From Devosia litorisediminis (lineage in GTDB: Bacteria > Pseudomonadota > Alphaproteobacteria > Rhizobiales > Devosiaceae), in assembly GCF_018334155.1 (NCBI RefSeq), contig NZ_JAGXTP010000001.1, forward strand, positions 1,860,001-1,924,000: a stretch of 64,000 bases of DNA, given 5' to 3'. The translations under genes were made by a program, and so were the position numbers. How positions within the stretch are numbered: the first letter of the stretch is position 1; each line of letters begins with the position of its first letter. This document shows positions 51,096 through 60,202 of this stretch, in pieces. The notes under the pieces were generated by a model, which saw only the letters and a list, made by a program, of their open reading frames with translations, ran no database searches and was not told the DNA's origin.

Positions 51096-53021
51096 GTGAC
51101 AAACGCGCAGCCCGAACACGGGACGAAAACGCTCGATGTCATTACCATCGGGCGCGCTTCGGTGGACCTGTATGGCCAGCAGATCGGCACGCGGCTTGAA
51201 GACGTCGGCAGCTTTGCCAAATCCGTGGGCGGCTGCCCCGCCAACATTGCGGTGGGCACGGCCCGGCTGGGGCTGAAGTCGGCGCTGATCACCCGCGTCG
51301 GCCACGAACAGATGGGCCGTTTCATCACCGAACAGCTGGCCCGCGAGGGCGTTGAAACTGCCGGTATAGCCACCGACCCCGCGCGCCTGACGGCGCTGGT
51401 GCTGCTCTCGGTCGAGGCCGAGGGCGTCTCGCCCATGATCTTTTATCGCACCGACTGCGCCGACATGGCACTGGACGAAGGCGATATCGATGAAGCCCTG
51501 ATCGCCTCTGCCCGTTCCATCGTGGTTACCGGCACCCACTTCTCGCGCCCCAATAGCGAAGCGGCGCAGAAAAAGGCGATCCGCATTGCCAAGGCCAGTG
51601 GCGCCCGTATTGCCTTCGACATTGATTACCGCCCCAATCTGTGGGGCCTTGCCGGCCATGATGCAGGCTTTGAGCGCTATGTCGCCTCCGACATCGTCTC
51701 GCAAAAATACCAGTCGGTGCTGCCCGACTGTGACCTGATCGTCGGCACCGAAGAGGAGGTCCTCATTGCCTCCGGTGAAGCCGACCTGCTCTCCGCGCTC
51801 AGGACGATCCGTGGCCTTTCCTCCGCCACGATTGTCTTGAAGCGCGGGCCCATGGGCTGCATCGTCTATGATGGTGCCATCCCCGATGATCTGGAGGCCG
51901 GCATCGTCGGTGAAGGCTTCCCCATCGAGGTCTATAATGTGCTGGGGGCGGGCGACGCCTTCATGAGCGGCTGGTTGCGCGGCTGGCTGAGCGGCGAGAG
52001 CCACGCCACCAGCGCCACCTGGGCCAATGCCTGCGGCGCCTTCGCCGTATCACGCCTGATGTGTTCGCCGGAATACCCCAGCTGGGCAGAGCTCGATCAC
52101 TTCATGACCAAGGGCAGCCCCAAGCGCGCCCTGCGCAATGACGACGATCTCAATCATATCCACTGGGCGACCACACGCCGCCGCGCCTGGCCAAAGCTGA
52201 TGGCGCTGGCGATTGATCATCGCAGCCAGCTTGAGGAAATCCCCGGCGCGACGGAAGCGTCGATTTCCGCCTTCAAGGAACTTGCCGTAACGGCAGCGTC
52301 ACGCATTGCGGATGGTCGGCCGGGCTTTGGCATGCTGCTCGACGACAAGCATGGCCGCAAAGCGCTGTTTGCCGCCGAAGCCCAGGGCTTCTGGATTGCC
52401 CGCCCCATCGAGTTGCCCGGTTCGCGGCCGCTGCAGTTCGAATTCAGCCAGGACATCGGCAGCCGGATTATCGACTGGCCGGTCGAGCACGCCATCAAGG
52501 TGCTGTGCTTCTTTCACCCCGACGATCCTGCCGCGCTCAGGGCCGAGCAGATCGCCAAATTGGGTGTCGCCCACGACGCCGCCCGCAAAATTGGCCGGGA
52601 CCTGCTGGTTGAGATCATCGCTGGCAAGCATGGCACGCTGGGGGATGACACCATCGCCCGCGCCATGACCGAGATCTACGATGCCGGCATTCGCCCCGAC
52701 TGGTGGAAGCTGGAGCCGCAAAACAGTGCCGCAGCCTGGAGCGCCATCGATCAGGTCATCGAAGCGCGCGACCCGCTCTGTCGCGGCATTGTGCTGCTCG
52801 GGCTTGAAGCCAGCCATGAAGCGCTGGAAGCCGGGTTTGCCCTCGCGCACACCTCCCGGCAGGTCCGCGGCTTTGCTGTGGGGCGCACCATCTTCGCTGC
52901 TGCCGCCAAGGCATGGCTGGCGGGCTCCATGAGCGACGAAGAGGCCATTGCCGACATGGCACAACGCTTCGGCGCGCTGGTTGCGGTGTGGGAACGTCTG
53001 GGCGATCACAAACCGGACTGA
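51096..53021 (+). CDS. iolC: Bifunctional 5-dehydro-2-deoxygluconokinase with DUF2090 domain
   Basis: 641 aa from a GTG with GGGAGGA five bases upstream. Residues 1-330 are a PfkB kinase: TIGRASVDLYGQQIGTRLEDV, KSVGGCPANIAVGTARLGL and the catalytic GAGD motif in NVLGAGDAFMSGWLRGWL. Residues about 345-641 are a DUF2090 domain. The kinase phosphorylates 5-dehydro-2-deoxygluconate in the inositol pathway; DUF2090 in such fusions is thought to supply an aldolase or related step, which is not certain. Confidence 0.93.
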   Translation: MTNAQPEHGTKTLDVITIGRASVDLYGQQIGTRLEDVGSFAKSVGGCPANIAVGTARLGLKSALITRVGHEQMGRFITEQLAREGVETAGIATDPARLTALVLLSVEAEGVSPMIFYRTDCADMALDEGDIDEALIASARSIVVTGTHFSRPNSEAAQKKAIRIAKASGARIAFDIDYRPNLWGLAGHDAGFERYVASDIVSQKYQSVLPDCDLIVGTEEEVLIASGEADLLSALRTIRGLSSATIVLKRGPMGCIVYDGAIPDDLEAGIVGEGFPIEVYNVLGAGDAFMSGWLRGWLSGESHATSATWANACGAFAVSRLMCSPEYPSWAELDHFMTKGSPKRALRNDDDLNHIHWATTRRRAWPKLMALAIDHRSQLEEIPGATEASISAFKELAVTAASRIADGRPGFGMLLDDKHGRKALFAAEAQGFWIARPIELPGSRPLQFEFSQDIGSRIIDWPVEHAIKVLCFFHPDDPAALRAEQIAKLGVAHDAARKIGRDLLVEIIAGKHGTLGDDTIARAMTEIYDAGIRPDWWKLEPQNSAAAWSAIDQVIEARDPLCRGIVLLGLEASHEALEAGFALAHTSRQVRGFAVGRTIFAAAAKAWLAGSMSDEEAIADMAQRFGALVAVWERLGDHKPD

Positions 53022-53107
53022 CATCCCTGCCCGCCCCGTCTGGCTGTGATAGGCTTGGACACAATGACATGCAGGCGCCCATGGCGCCGACGACAAGGAC
53101 TGAGGCG

Positions 53108-54952
53108 ATGAGCCAGAACACCGTTCGACTGACAATGGCCCAAGCCGTGGCCCGTTTCATGACCATGCAGAAGACCGAGATCGACGGCGAAATCGTGCCG
53201 ATTTTCGGCGGCGTGTTCGCGATCTTCGGGCACGGCAATGTGGCTGGTCTGGGCGAGGCTCTGCACGGCGTCAAGGATACGCTGCCCACCTATCGGGCGC
53301 AGAATGAGCAGGGCATGGCCAATGCCGCCATTGCCTATGCCAAGGCAAGCTTCCGCCGTCGCTTCATGGCCTGCACCAGTTCGATCGGCCCAGGGGCACT
53401 GAACATGGTCACCGCGGCCGCTTTGGCGCATGTGAACCGGCTGCCCGTGCTGCTGCTCCCAGGTGATGTATTTGCCAACCGCCTGCCCGATCCCGTGCTG
53501 CAGCAGGTCGAAGATTGGGGAGATGGCAGTGTCACCGCCAATGATTGCTTCAAGCCCATCAGCCGCTATTTCGACCGCATCACGCGCCCCGAGCAGATCA
53601 TGCCCGCCCTGCGCCGGGCCATGCAGGTGTTGACTGATCCGGCCGAATGCGGCCCGGTGACACTGAGCCTGTGTCAGGACGTGCAGGCCGAGGCCTATGA
53701 CTATCCCGAAAGTTTCTTTGCCGAAAAGATCTGGGGCGTGCGCCGCCCCATGCCGGATGGCGATGAGTTCGCCAATGCCGCAACCGCGCTGATCAAGGCC
53801 AAGAAGCCGGTGATCATTGCCGGCGGTGGCGTGTTGTATTCTGAGGCTGGCGCGACGCTGCGCAGCTTTGCCGAGCGCTATGGCGTGCCGGTGCTGGAAA
53901 CTCAGGCCGGCAAGTCCAGCCTGCCCCATGATCACACGCTCAATATGGGTTCGGTCGGTGTTACCGGTACGGCGGCGGCCAATACGCTGGCGGAAGAAGC
54001 CGATGTGGTTCTGGCCATCGGCACACGGCTGCAGGATTTCACCACCGGCTCGTGGGCCCTGTTCAAAAATGACGATCTCAAGATCGTCGGGCTGAACGTG
54101 CAGGCCTTTGATGCGCACAAGCATCGCGCCCTGCCCCTGGTTGCCGACGCCCGCGCCGGTCTTGAAGCGCTCAATGCAGCCCTGACAGGCTGGCAGGCCG
54201 ACCCCGAATGGACCGACCGCGCCAAGGTCGGCAAGGAAGACTGGCTCAATGCCGCTGCCGAGGCGACCGCAACCACCAATGCGGAACTGCCATCGGACGC
54301 TCAGGTTATCGGTGCAGTGCAGCGGGCGCGCGAGAACGCCACGCTGGTCTGCGCGGCGGGCGGCTTGCCCGGCGAGTTGCACAAGCTGTGGAAGGCCGAC
54401 CAGCCCGGCAGCTATCATATGGAATATGGCTTCTCGACCATGGGCTACGAGATTGCCGGCGGTCTTGGCGTCAAACTGGCTCGCCCCAATGACGATGTCA
54501 TCGTCATGGTTGGCGATGGCAGCTACATGATGATGAACTCGGAAATTGCCAGTTCGATCATGCTGGGCGCCAAGCTGACCATCGTGCTGCTCGACAATGC
54601 CGGCTATGGCTGCATCAATCGACTGCAGATGGCGACCGGTGGGGCCAACTTCAACAATCTGTTGAAGGACACCCACCATGTCACTCTGCCGGGAATCGAT
54701 TTTGCCGCGCATGCTGCTGCGATGGGCGCTGCCTCGCGCAAGGTCGCTTCGGTTGCCGAGCTCGAAACAGCCCTGCAGGAAACCGAAAGCACTGACCGCA
54801 CCACGGTGATCGTGATCGATACAGATCCATTGATCACCACTGATGAAGGCGGTCACTGGTGGGATGTTGCGGTACCCGAGGTAAGCGCCCGGCCAGAAGT
54901 GAACGCGGCGCGCGCAGAGTATGAGACCGCGCTCAAGCAGCAGCGGTCGTAA
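53108..54952 (+). CDS. iolD: 3D-(3,5/4)-trihydroxycyclohexane-1,2-dione hydrolase
   Basis: 614 aa from ATG 53108. A ThDP enzyme of the acetolactate synthase fold: PIFGGVFAIFGHGNVAGLGEAL near residues 28-49; Glu in NEQGMANAAIAYAKA (about residues 65-79) is the cofactor glutamate; and GDGSYMMMNSEIASSIMLGAKLTIVLLDNAGYG carries the ThDP/Mg motif (GDG-N). It opens the cyclohexane ring to 5-deoxy-glucuronate. It lies in the iol operon after iolC. Confidence 0.96.
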   Translation: MSQNTVRLTMAQAVARFMTMQKTEIDGEIVPIFGGVFAIFGHGNVAGLGEALHGVKDTLPTYRAQNEQGMANAAIAYAKASFRRRFMACTSSIGPGALNMVTAAALAHVNRLPVLLLPGDVFANRLPDPVLQQVEDWGDGSVTANDCFKPISRYFDRITRPEQIMPALRRAMQVLTDPAECGPVTLSLCQDVQAEAYDYPESFFAEKIWGVRRPMPDGDEFANAATALIKAKKPVIIAGGGVLYSEAGATLRSFAERYGVPVLETQAGKSSLPHDHTLNMGSVGVTGTAAANTLAEEADVVLAIGTRLQDFTTGSWALFKNDDLKIVGLNVQAFDAHKHRALPLVADARAGLEALNAALTGWQADPEWTDRAKVGKEDWLNAAAEATATTNAELPSDAQVIGAVQRARENATLVCAAGGLPGELHKLWKADQPGSYHMEYGFSTMGYEIAGGLGVKLARPNDDVIVMVGDGSYMMMNSEIASSIMLGAKLTIVLLDNAGYGCINRLQMATGGANFNNLLKDTHHVTLPGIDFAAHAAAMGAASRKVASVAELETALQETESTDRTTVIVIDTDPLITTDEGGHWWDVAVPEVSARPEVNAARAEYETALKQQRS

Positions 54953-54965
54953 GGGAATTCAGACG

Positions 54966-55889
54966 ATGAGCATGAAAGCCAAACTCGGCATGTCGCCGAT
55001 TGCGTGGTGGAACGACGATCTTGTTGAACTCAGCGACGACGTATCGCTGGAGGAATGCCTGCGCCAGTCGCGCTCGGCCGGGTTCACCGGCATGGAAAAG
55101 GGCCGGCGTTTTCCCGATGATCCTGCGGTAATGCTGCCCATTCTCAAGGCGGCCGATGTCACGCTCTGCGGCGGCTGGTTCTCAGGCACGCTGGTCGATG
55201 AAGACCTGGCGACCAACAAGGCGCGCATTGCGCCTATGATCGAGCTGTTCAAGGCAGTCGATGCGCCCTGCATCGTTTATGGCGAAGTCGGTCGTTCGGT
55301 ACAGGGTGACCGTTCGCGTCCTCTCAACACCAAGCCCAGGCTCGACGATGACGAGATGAAGGCTTATGGCCGCACGCTCACCGCATTTGGCGAGTGGTGC
55401 GCCGAACAGGGCATGCCTCTCTCCTACCATCATCATATGGGGGCCGTGGTTGAGACCGAAGCTGAACTTGATACCTTCATGAGCCATTCTGGCGAGGGCA
55501 TTCCCCTGCTGTTTGACGCCGGTCATCTGGCGTTTGCGGGCGGCGATGTGCTGGCCGCGATCGACAAGCACCACAAGCGGATCAACCACGTCCACGTCAA
55601 AGATGTGCGCATGGGTGTCATCGATGCCCTCGACCGCAGCCGTCAATCCTTCCTCGATGCCGTGGCGCTGGGCGCCTTCACCGTGCCGGGCGATGGCTCG
55701 CTGGACTTTGGCGCGATCGTGCAGAAGTTCGCGGACTATGGCTATGAGGGCTGGTTTGTTGTGGAGGCCGAGCAGGACCCCAAGGCCAACCCGCCTCTGA
55801 CCATGGCCCAGCTTGGTTACAAGGAACTTATGCGCGTCATGACCAATGCCGGTTACACTGTGGAAACACAGGGCTTTCCGAAGGGCTGA
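54966..55889 (+). CDS. iolE: Inosose dehydratase
   Basis: 307 aa, xylose isomerase-like TIM barrel. Starts MSMKAKLGMSPIAWWNDDLVEL. Metal-binding residues are spread in barrel strands: Glu and His around PLSYHHHMGAVVETEAELD, DAGHLAF and HVHVKDVRM. It dehydrates 2-keto-myo-inositol. The ATG at 54966 is 13 bases after the iolD stop. Confidence 0.94.
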   Translation: MSMKAKLGMSPIAWWNDDLVELSDDVSLEECLRQSRSAGFTGMEKGRRFPDDPAVMLPILKAADVTLCGGWFSGTLVDEDLATNKARIAPMIELFKAVDAPCIVYGEVGRSVQGDRSRPLNTKPRLDDDEMKAYGRTLTAFGEWCAEQGMPLSYHHHMGAVVETEAELDTFMSHSGEGIPLLFDAGHLAFAGGDVLAAIDKHHKRINHVHVKDVRMGVIDALDRSRQSFLDAVALGAFTVPGDGSLDFGAIVQKFADYGYEGWFVVEAEQDPKANPPLTMAQLGYKELMRVMTNAGYTVETQGFPKG

Positions 55890-55969
55890 GTTGTGCCCAA
55901 GGGGTGAGTTTTGCCGCCGCCATGTGCTACATCCAATCCGTTGGGATTGCAGAGTGAAGGCAGGTTGGC

Positions 55970-56218
55970 GTGCAGAAAAATGACATAAGCTGGTTTCGGC
56001 CGCTTTGGCGCCGCGTTGCGGTAACAGTGTTTCTGGCGATCTGGGTCGTCTGGGAGTTGTTCTGGACCCAGGACCAGTTCTGGGCCTTTCTCGTAGGCGC
56101 GGCCCTGGCCTACTCGCTCTATAATTTCTTTTATGCGTTTCCCAAGGAGGAGCCCGATAATGGCGACCAATCCGAACCTCCGCGTCCGCCCGAAGGGGAT
56201 AACGGGCCAAGTTCATAA
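55970..56218 (+). CDS. Small membrane protein (DUF3329-like) overlapping iolB
   Basis: 82 aa from a GTG with AAGGCAGG upstream. SWFRPLWRRVAVTVFLAIWVVWELFW and FWAFLVGAALAYSLYNFFY form two membrane helices (about residues 13-32 and 36-53), followed by an acidic, proline-rich tail. I place it tentatively in DUF3329. Its last 59 bases overlap iolB, whose ribosome site (AAGGAGGA) lies inside it, so it is translationally linked. Function unknown. Confidence 0.72.
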   Translation: MQKNDISWFRPLWRRVAVTVFLAIWVVWELFWTQDQFWAFLVGAALAYSLYNFFYAFPKEEPDNGDQSEPPRPPEGDNGPSS

Positions 56219-56963
56219 CGTAACCCCGGCTAATGCCGGCTGGACCTATGTGGGGTTTGCCCTGCACAAGCTTGGCGCTGGCGACACCGCCGGCGGCGAC
56301 GCTGGCGAGCAGGAATTGTGCCTGGTGCTGGTCGGTGGCAAGGGCAAGTTCACCGTAGACGGTGTAGATTTTGGCGAGTTGGGCGAGCGCATGAGCCCGT
56401 TCGAAGGCGCGCCCTGGGCAGTTTATCTGCCCAGGGGCAGTAGCTGGACCGTGGAAGCGACAACACCACTTGAACTGGCAGTATGTGCAGCCCCCGGTGG
56501 CGGCGACTACAAGGCCCATGTCATCAAGCCGGGGCGGCACCCGCAGGTTACCCGCGGCAAGGGCGCCAATGTGCGCCACGTCTATAACATCATGCCCGAA
56601 GATGACGGCGCGGCGCATTCGCTGCTGGTTGTCGAGGTCATCACCCCGCAGGGCAACACCTCCTCCTATCCGCCGCACAAGCATGATCAGGACAATTTGC
56701 CCCACGAGAGCATGCTCGAAGAGACCTATTTCCATCGTTTGAACCCGCCGCAGGGCTTTGCCATGCAGCGCGTCTATACCGATGATCGCAGCCTTGATGA
56801 GGCGCTGGTGATTGAGGATGGCGATGTGACGCTGGTGCCCAGGGGCTATCACCCCGTGGCGACGACCGCGGGCTATGACCTCTATTATCTCAACGTCATG
56901 GCAGGCCCCAAGCGCGTGTGGAAATTCCACAACGCGGCCGAGCATGAGTGGCTGCTGAAATAG
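56160..56963 (+). CDS. iolB: 5-deoxy-glucuronate isomerase
   Basis: 267 aa from ATG 56160 with AAGGAGGA upstream. Two cupin-like halves with many histidines: the GERMSPFEGAPWAVYLPRGS segment and YPPHKHDQDNLPHESMLEETYFHRLN (the metal-binding H-x-H and E-x-x-x-x-H cluster, about residues 175-200). It isomerises 5-deoxy-glucuronate. The terminator at 56999 ends the plus-strand operon. Confidence 0.95.
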   Translation: MATNPNLRVRPKGITGQVHNVTPANAGWTYVGFALHKLGAGDTAGGDAGEQELCLVLVGGKGKFTVDGVDFGELGERMSPFEGAPWAVYLPRGSSWTVEATTPLELAVCAAPGGGDYKAHVIKPGRHPQVTRGKGANVRHVYNIMPEDDGAAHSLLVVEVITPQGNTSSYPPHKHDQDNLPHESMLEETYFHRLNPPQGFAMQRVYTDDRSLDEALVIEDGDVTLVPRGYHPVATTAGYDLYYLNVMAGPKRVWKFHNAAEHEWLLK

Positions 56964-56998
56964 GTACTCCGCGGCAGTGCAGGTTCGCATAGAAATAG

Positions 56999-57025
56999 TC
57001 ACCCTCGGGCTCGACCCGAGGGTGA
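56999..57025. terminator. Convergent terminator hairpin between iolB and idhA
   Basis: Perfect eleven-base-pair stem TCACCCTCGGG (56999-57009) and CCCGAGGGTGA (57015-57025) with loop CTCGA, followed by TTAGTT. It serves both convergent genes. Confidence 0.8.
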
Positions 57026-57050
57026 TTAGTTGGTGGCGCAGATGAGAGAA

Positions 57051-58088
57051 TTACCGCCCCTGAAAGATCGACCGATCAGCCATCACGCCGGTGACTTCAC
57101 TCACCTTGACGGTGCGGCCTTCCTTGACCGATTTGACCGCCGCGTCGGCCAGTGCCAGCGCGATCAACCCGTCGATACCGCTCGGCGATGCTGGAGATTT
57201 TGATTCCACAAAGTCGATGAAGGCACTGATTTCATGGGCATAAGCATCGAGATAGCGGGTCATGAAGAAGTCGTGCAGCGGTGGGCGCGTATAGCCACTG
57301 GCATTGGCGACTTCGATCGAGACCGGGCGCTGGTTTTCTGCCGAAACCGCGCCTTTGGAGCCATGCACCTCGATGCGCTGGTCATAGCCATAAGTGGCGC
57401 GGCGCGAGTTCGAAATGGTGGCATGCTTGCCGGTGGCGGTCTGGAGCATGACCGAGGCGCTGTCGAAGTCCCCTGCCTCGCCGATGGCCTTGTCGACCAG
57501 CACCGAGGCCTGAGCGGTCACGGATTCGATCTCCTCGCCCAGCAGATAGCGGGCCATATCGAAATCGTGGATGGTCATGTCGCGGAAGATACCACCCGAG
57601 CGTTTGATGTAGTCCACAGGCGGAGCACCGGGATCGCGCGAGACGATGGTGACCATCTCAACGGTGCCGATCTCGCCCTTGGCGATCACGTCGTGCACGG
57701 CCTGAAAATGGGGATCAAAGCGCCGGTTGAAGCCAACCATGAGCGTGGCGGCCTCGGCGTCGACCACCTTGAGGCAGGCCTTGACCCGTTCGACGTCAAG
57801 ATCGATGGGCTTCTCGCAGAAGACCGCCTTGCCGGCACGCGCAAACTGTTCGATCAGCTCGGCATGGGTATCGGTGGGGGTGCAGATCACCACTGCATCG
57901 ATGTCATCGGCAGCCAGAATCTGCTCAATACTACGCACCGCGCAGCCATATTGGCCGGCAAGATCGCTCGCCGCCTTCTCGAAGGCATCAGCAACAGCAA
58001 TCAGCTTGGCCTTGGAATTGGACGACACAGCTTTGGCATGCACCTTGCCGATGCGGCCAGCGCCCAGCAGGCCGAAACGAACAGTCAT
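57051..58088 (-). CDS. idhA: myo-Inositol 2-dehydrogenase
   Basis: 345 aa from ATG 58088, preceded on its strand by AGGAG; 14 in-frame upstream codons lack a ribosome site. Gfo/Idh/MocA fold: RFGLLGAGRIGKVHAKAVSS near residues 3-22, EKP in VFCEKPIDLDV with catalytic Lys, and catalytic Asp/His in MTIHDFDMARYLLGEE. It oxidises myo-inositol to 2-keto-inositol, the step before iolE. It is convergent with the iol operon. Confidence 0.92.
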   Translation of the reverse strand: MTVRFGLLGAGRIGKVHAKAVSSNSKAKLIAVADAFEKAASDLAGQYGCAVRSIEQILAADDIDAVVICTPTDTHAELIEQFARAGKAVFCEKPIDLDVERVKACLKVVDAEAATLMVGFNRRFDPHFQAVHDVIAKGEIGTVEMVTIVSRDPGAPPVDYIKRSGGIFRDMTIHDFDMARYLLGEEIESVTAQASVLVDKAIGEAGDFDSASVMLQTATGKHATISNSRRATYGYDQRIEVHGSKGAVSAENQRPVSIEVANASGYTRPPLHDFFMTRYLDAYAHEISAFIDFVESKSPASPSGIDGLIALALADAAVKSVKEGRTVKVSEVTGVMADRSIFQGR

Positions 58089-58148
58089 GGGAAGTCTCCT
58101 GCAACAATAGAGAGCGATGCAACACATCAACCGTCATATTGTCAATTC

Positions 58149-58162
58149 AGAACATACATTCC
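58149..58162. promoter_or_regulatory. IolR-type operator AGAA-N6-TTCC upstream of idhA
   Basis: AGAACATACATTCC, 61 bases before the idhA ATG. It is the third member of an RGAA-N6-TTCY set with 50060 and 50989, all next to inositol genes. Confidence 0.72.
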
Positions 58163-58189
58163 ATTTAGATCGGAAACCCGGCATTGCGT

Positions 58190-58645
58190 TCACGCTTCGC
58201 GTGCGCGCTCCAGAATGCGCTTGCACTCGAGCAGTTCACGCATCACCTGAGACAGCTTGTCCCGGGATTCCTGATCAAGGCCAGCATTGGCCTGCATCAT
58301 GGCGTCTTCGATCTCCGCCTCGTCACCAGCGGCTTCGGCTTCCTCGATCATGGGCAGGATATCATCGATCGACTTGCCCTCGCCTACGGCGATGACATAG
58401 CGGCTGCCCTGATCCTTGATGATGCGCTGCACACCCTTGATGGTAAAACCCTGATCATAGAGCAGGTGACGGATGCCGCGCAGCAGCAGAACATCGTCGG
58501 GCCGATAGTAGCGGCGACCCCCGCCACGCTTAAGCGGCTTGATCGTGTTGAAGCGAGTCTCCCAGAAACGCAGGACATGCTGTGGCAGGTCCAGTTCCTC
58601 GGCGGCTTCAGATATTGTCCGGAATGCGTCTGGCGACTTGTCCAC
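58190..58645 (-). CDS. MerR family transcriptional regulator
   Basis: 151 aa. MerR HTH at about residues 9-75: [25 protein letters not shown] and [32 protein letters not shown]. The C-terminus is an acidic coiled coil. This regulator gene next to ihfA is a common rhizobial arrangement; its target is not known to me. Confidence 0.92.
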   Translation of the reverse strand: MDKSPDAFRTISEAAEELDLPQHVLRFWETRFNTIKPLKRGGGRRYYRPDDVLLLRGIRHLLYDQGFTIKGVQRIIKDQGSRYVIAVGEGKSIDDILPMIEEAEAAGDEAEIEDAMMQANAGLDQESRDKLSQVMRELLECKRILERAREA

Positions 58646-58669
58646 GAAGGCTGAGACTCGCTGGATGGC

Positions 58670-58981
58670 TTATTTTCCAGTCACAACCATAGATTTGTTG
58701 ATCTTGGACTTCAACACGTTGGACGGTTTGAACACAAGAACCTGCCGGGGCAGGATCGGGACCTCTTCGCCCGTCTTCGGGTTGCGGCCGATGCGCTCGT
58801 TCTTTGAGCGTACCTGGAAGGACCCGAAGGAAGAAAGTTTGACATTGGACCCCGAAATCAGCGCATCGCCGATCAGTTCCAATACCCGCTCTACCAATTC
58901 AGCTGACTCGGTTCTGGACAGGCCGACCGTGCCGTAGACCGCTTCGGCGAGATCCGCCCGCGTTACCGTCTTTTGCGTCAT
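58670..58981 (-). CDS. ihfA: Integration host factor alpha subunit
   Basis: 103 aa from ATG 58981; the longer open frame to 59038 adds an acidic leader not found in [29 protein letters not shown] opens, [33 protein letters not shown] (about residues 47-79) is the DNA-binding arm with the minor-groove proline, and it ends MVVTGK. Nucleoid protein that bends DNA. Confidence 0.96.
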   Translation of the reverse strand: MTQKTVTRADLAEAVYGTVGLSRTESAELVERVLELIGDALISGSNVKLSSFGSFQVRSKNERIGRNPKTGEEVPILPRQVLVFKPSNVLKSKINKSMVVTGK

Positions 58982-59224
58982 TCGAAACCCCGTGTTGTCC
59001 GAATGGCTGGGCTCCTCGGGCGGAACAATCGTTACCATCCCAGTCTTTTGTGCGGTTCAACTGGACCTGCCAAAGGTCGCGCCAAACCGCAGAAACCCGT
59101 CCTTCCAGTCAGCGCAAACGCGCCGCACAAACCCCTCATGCGGCAGAATTTTGCACCGTGTCCTCCACTAGAAAATGACACTAACGCCTTGAAACACCTA
59201 AGGTCAATCGGGCTGCGACGGCGT

Positions 59225-60202
59225 CTACCAACGAATGAGGGTAGCGCCCCAGGTGAAGCCACCACCCATGGCCTCGAGCATGACCAGATCACCGGACTTG
59301 ATGCGCCCGTCGGCAACAGCAACGCTGAGCGCCAACGGCACCGAGGCCGCCGAGGTATTGGCGTGTTCGCCCACGGTCATCACTACCTTCTCAGGCGGCA
59401 GGCCAAGCTTGGTCCCTGCCCCTTCGATGATCCGCCGGTTGGCCTGATGGGGCACGAACCAGTCCAGGTCGTCCACGGTATAGCCAGCCTTGTCGAGCGT
59501 GTCATAGACCACGTCGGTGATCTTGCCGACGGCGTGGCGGAACACTTCCTTGCCCTGCATGTGCACATGGCCGGTAGTGCCGGTGGTGGACGGACCGCCA
59601 TCGACGTAGAGCTTGTCCCAGTGATGGCCATCAGAGCGCAGCGCTGAGGCCAGAATGCCCTGTTCAGGCGCATCGTCTGCCAGTTCGGCCTTTTCGAGCA
59701 CAACCGCACCGGCGCCGTCACCAAACAGCACGCAGGTGGTGCGGTCGGTCCAGTCGAGCAGGCGCGAGAATGTCTCGGCCCCGATCACGAGAGCCCGCTT
59801 GGACAGATCGTTCTTGATGTAGCTATCGGCGGTGACCATGCCATAGACGAAGCCAGAACAGACCGCCTGCAAGTCGAAGGCCATGCCGTGATGCATGCCC
59901 AGCTTCATCTGTACCAGCGTGGCCGCTGATGGGAAGGTGTAGTCGGGCGTGGTGGTGGCAACGATGATCAGATCAATGTCGTCGGGCGTCACGCCAGCAG
60001 CCGCCATGGCGCGCTTGGCGGCCTCGACTGCCAGATCTGACGTGTACTGGCCCTCAGCAGCGATATGGCGCTGCTTGATGCCGACCCGCTGCTGGATCCA
60101 TTCGTCAGAGGTGTCGACCCGCTTGGCCAGTTCGTCGTTGGTGAGGATTTTCTCAGGCAAATAGCTGCCGACACCACGGATGATGGAACGCGTCTTGGTC
60201 AC
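59225..60202 (-). CDS. fabH: Beta-ketoacyl-ACP synthase III
   Basis: 325 aa. Catalytic triad Cys115 (LQAVCSGF), His in [10 protein letters not shown] and Asn in [10 protein letters not shown]. It starts fatty-acid synthesis by condensing acetyl-CoA with malonyl-ACP. The start overlaps the plsX stop by four bases. Confidence 0.97.
   Translation of the reverse strand: MTKTRSIIRGVGSYLPEKILTNDELAKRVDTSDEWIQQRVGIKQRHIAAEGQYTSDLAVEAAKRAMAAAGVTPDDIDLIIVATTTPDYTFPSAATLVQMKLGMHHGMAFDLQAVCSGFVYGMVTADSYIKNDLSKRALVIGAETFSRLLDWTDRTTCVLFGDGAGAVVLEKAELADDAPEQGILASALRSDGHHWDKLYVDGGPSTTGTTGHVHMQGKEVFRHAVGKITDVVYDTLDKAGYTVDDLDWFVPHQANRRIIEGAGTKLGLPPEKVVMTVGEHANTSAASVPLALSVAVADGRIKSGDLVMLEAMGGGFTWGATLIRW

Noticed and set aside
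53006..54856. 616-codon open frame on the minus strand
   Set aside because: Fully antisense to iolD, which has clear ThDP motifs.
58982..59224. tRNA gene next to ihfA
   Set aside because: No cloverleaf or GGTTCGA-type T-arm with matching acceptor stem was seen.
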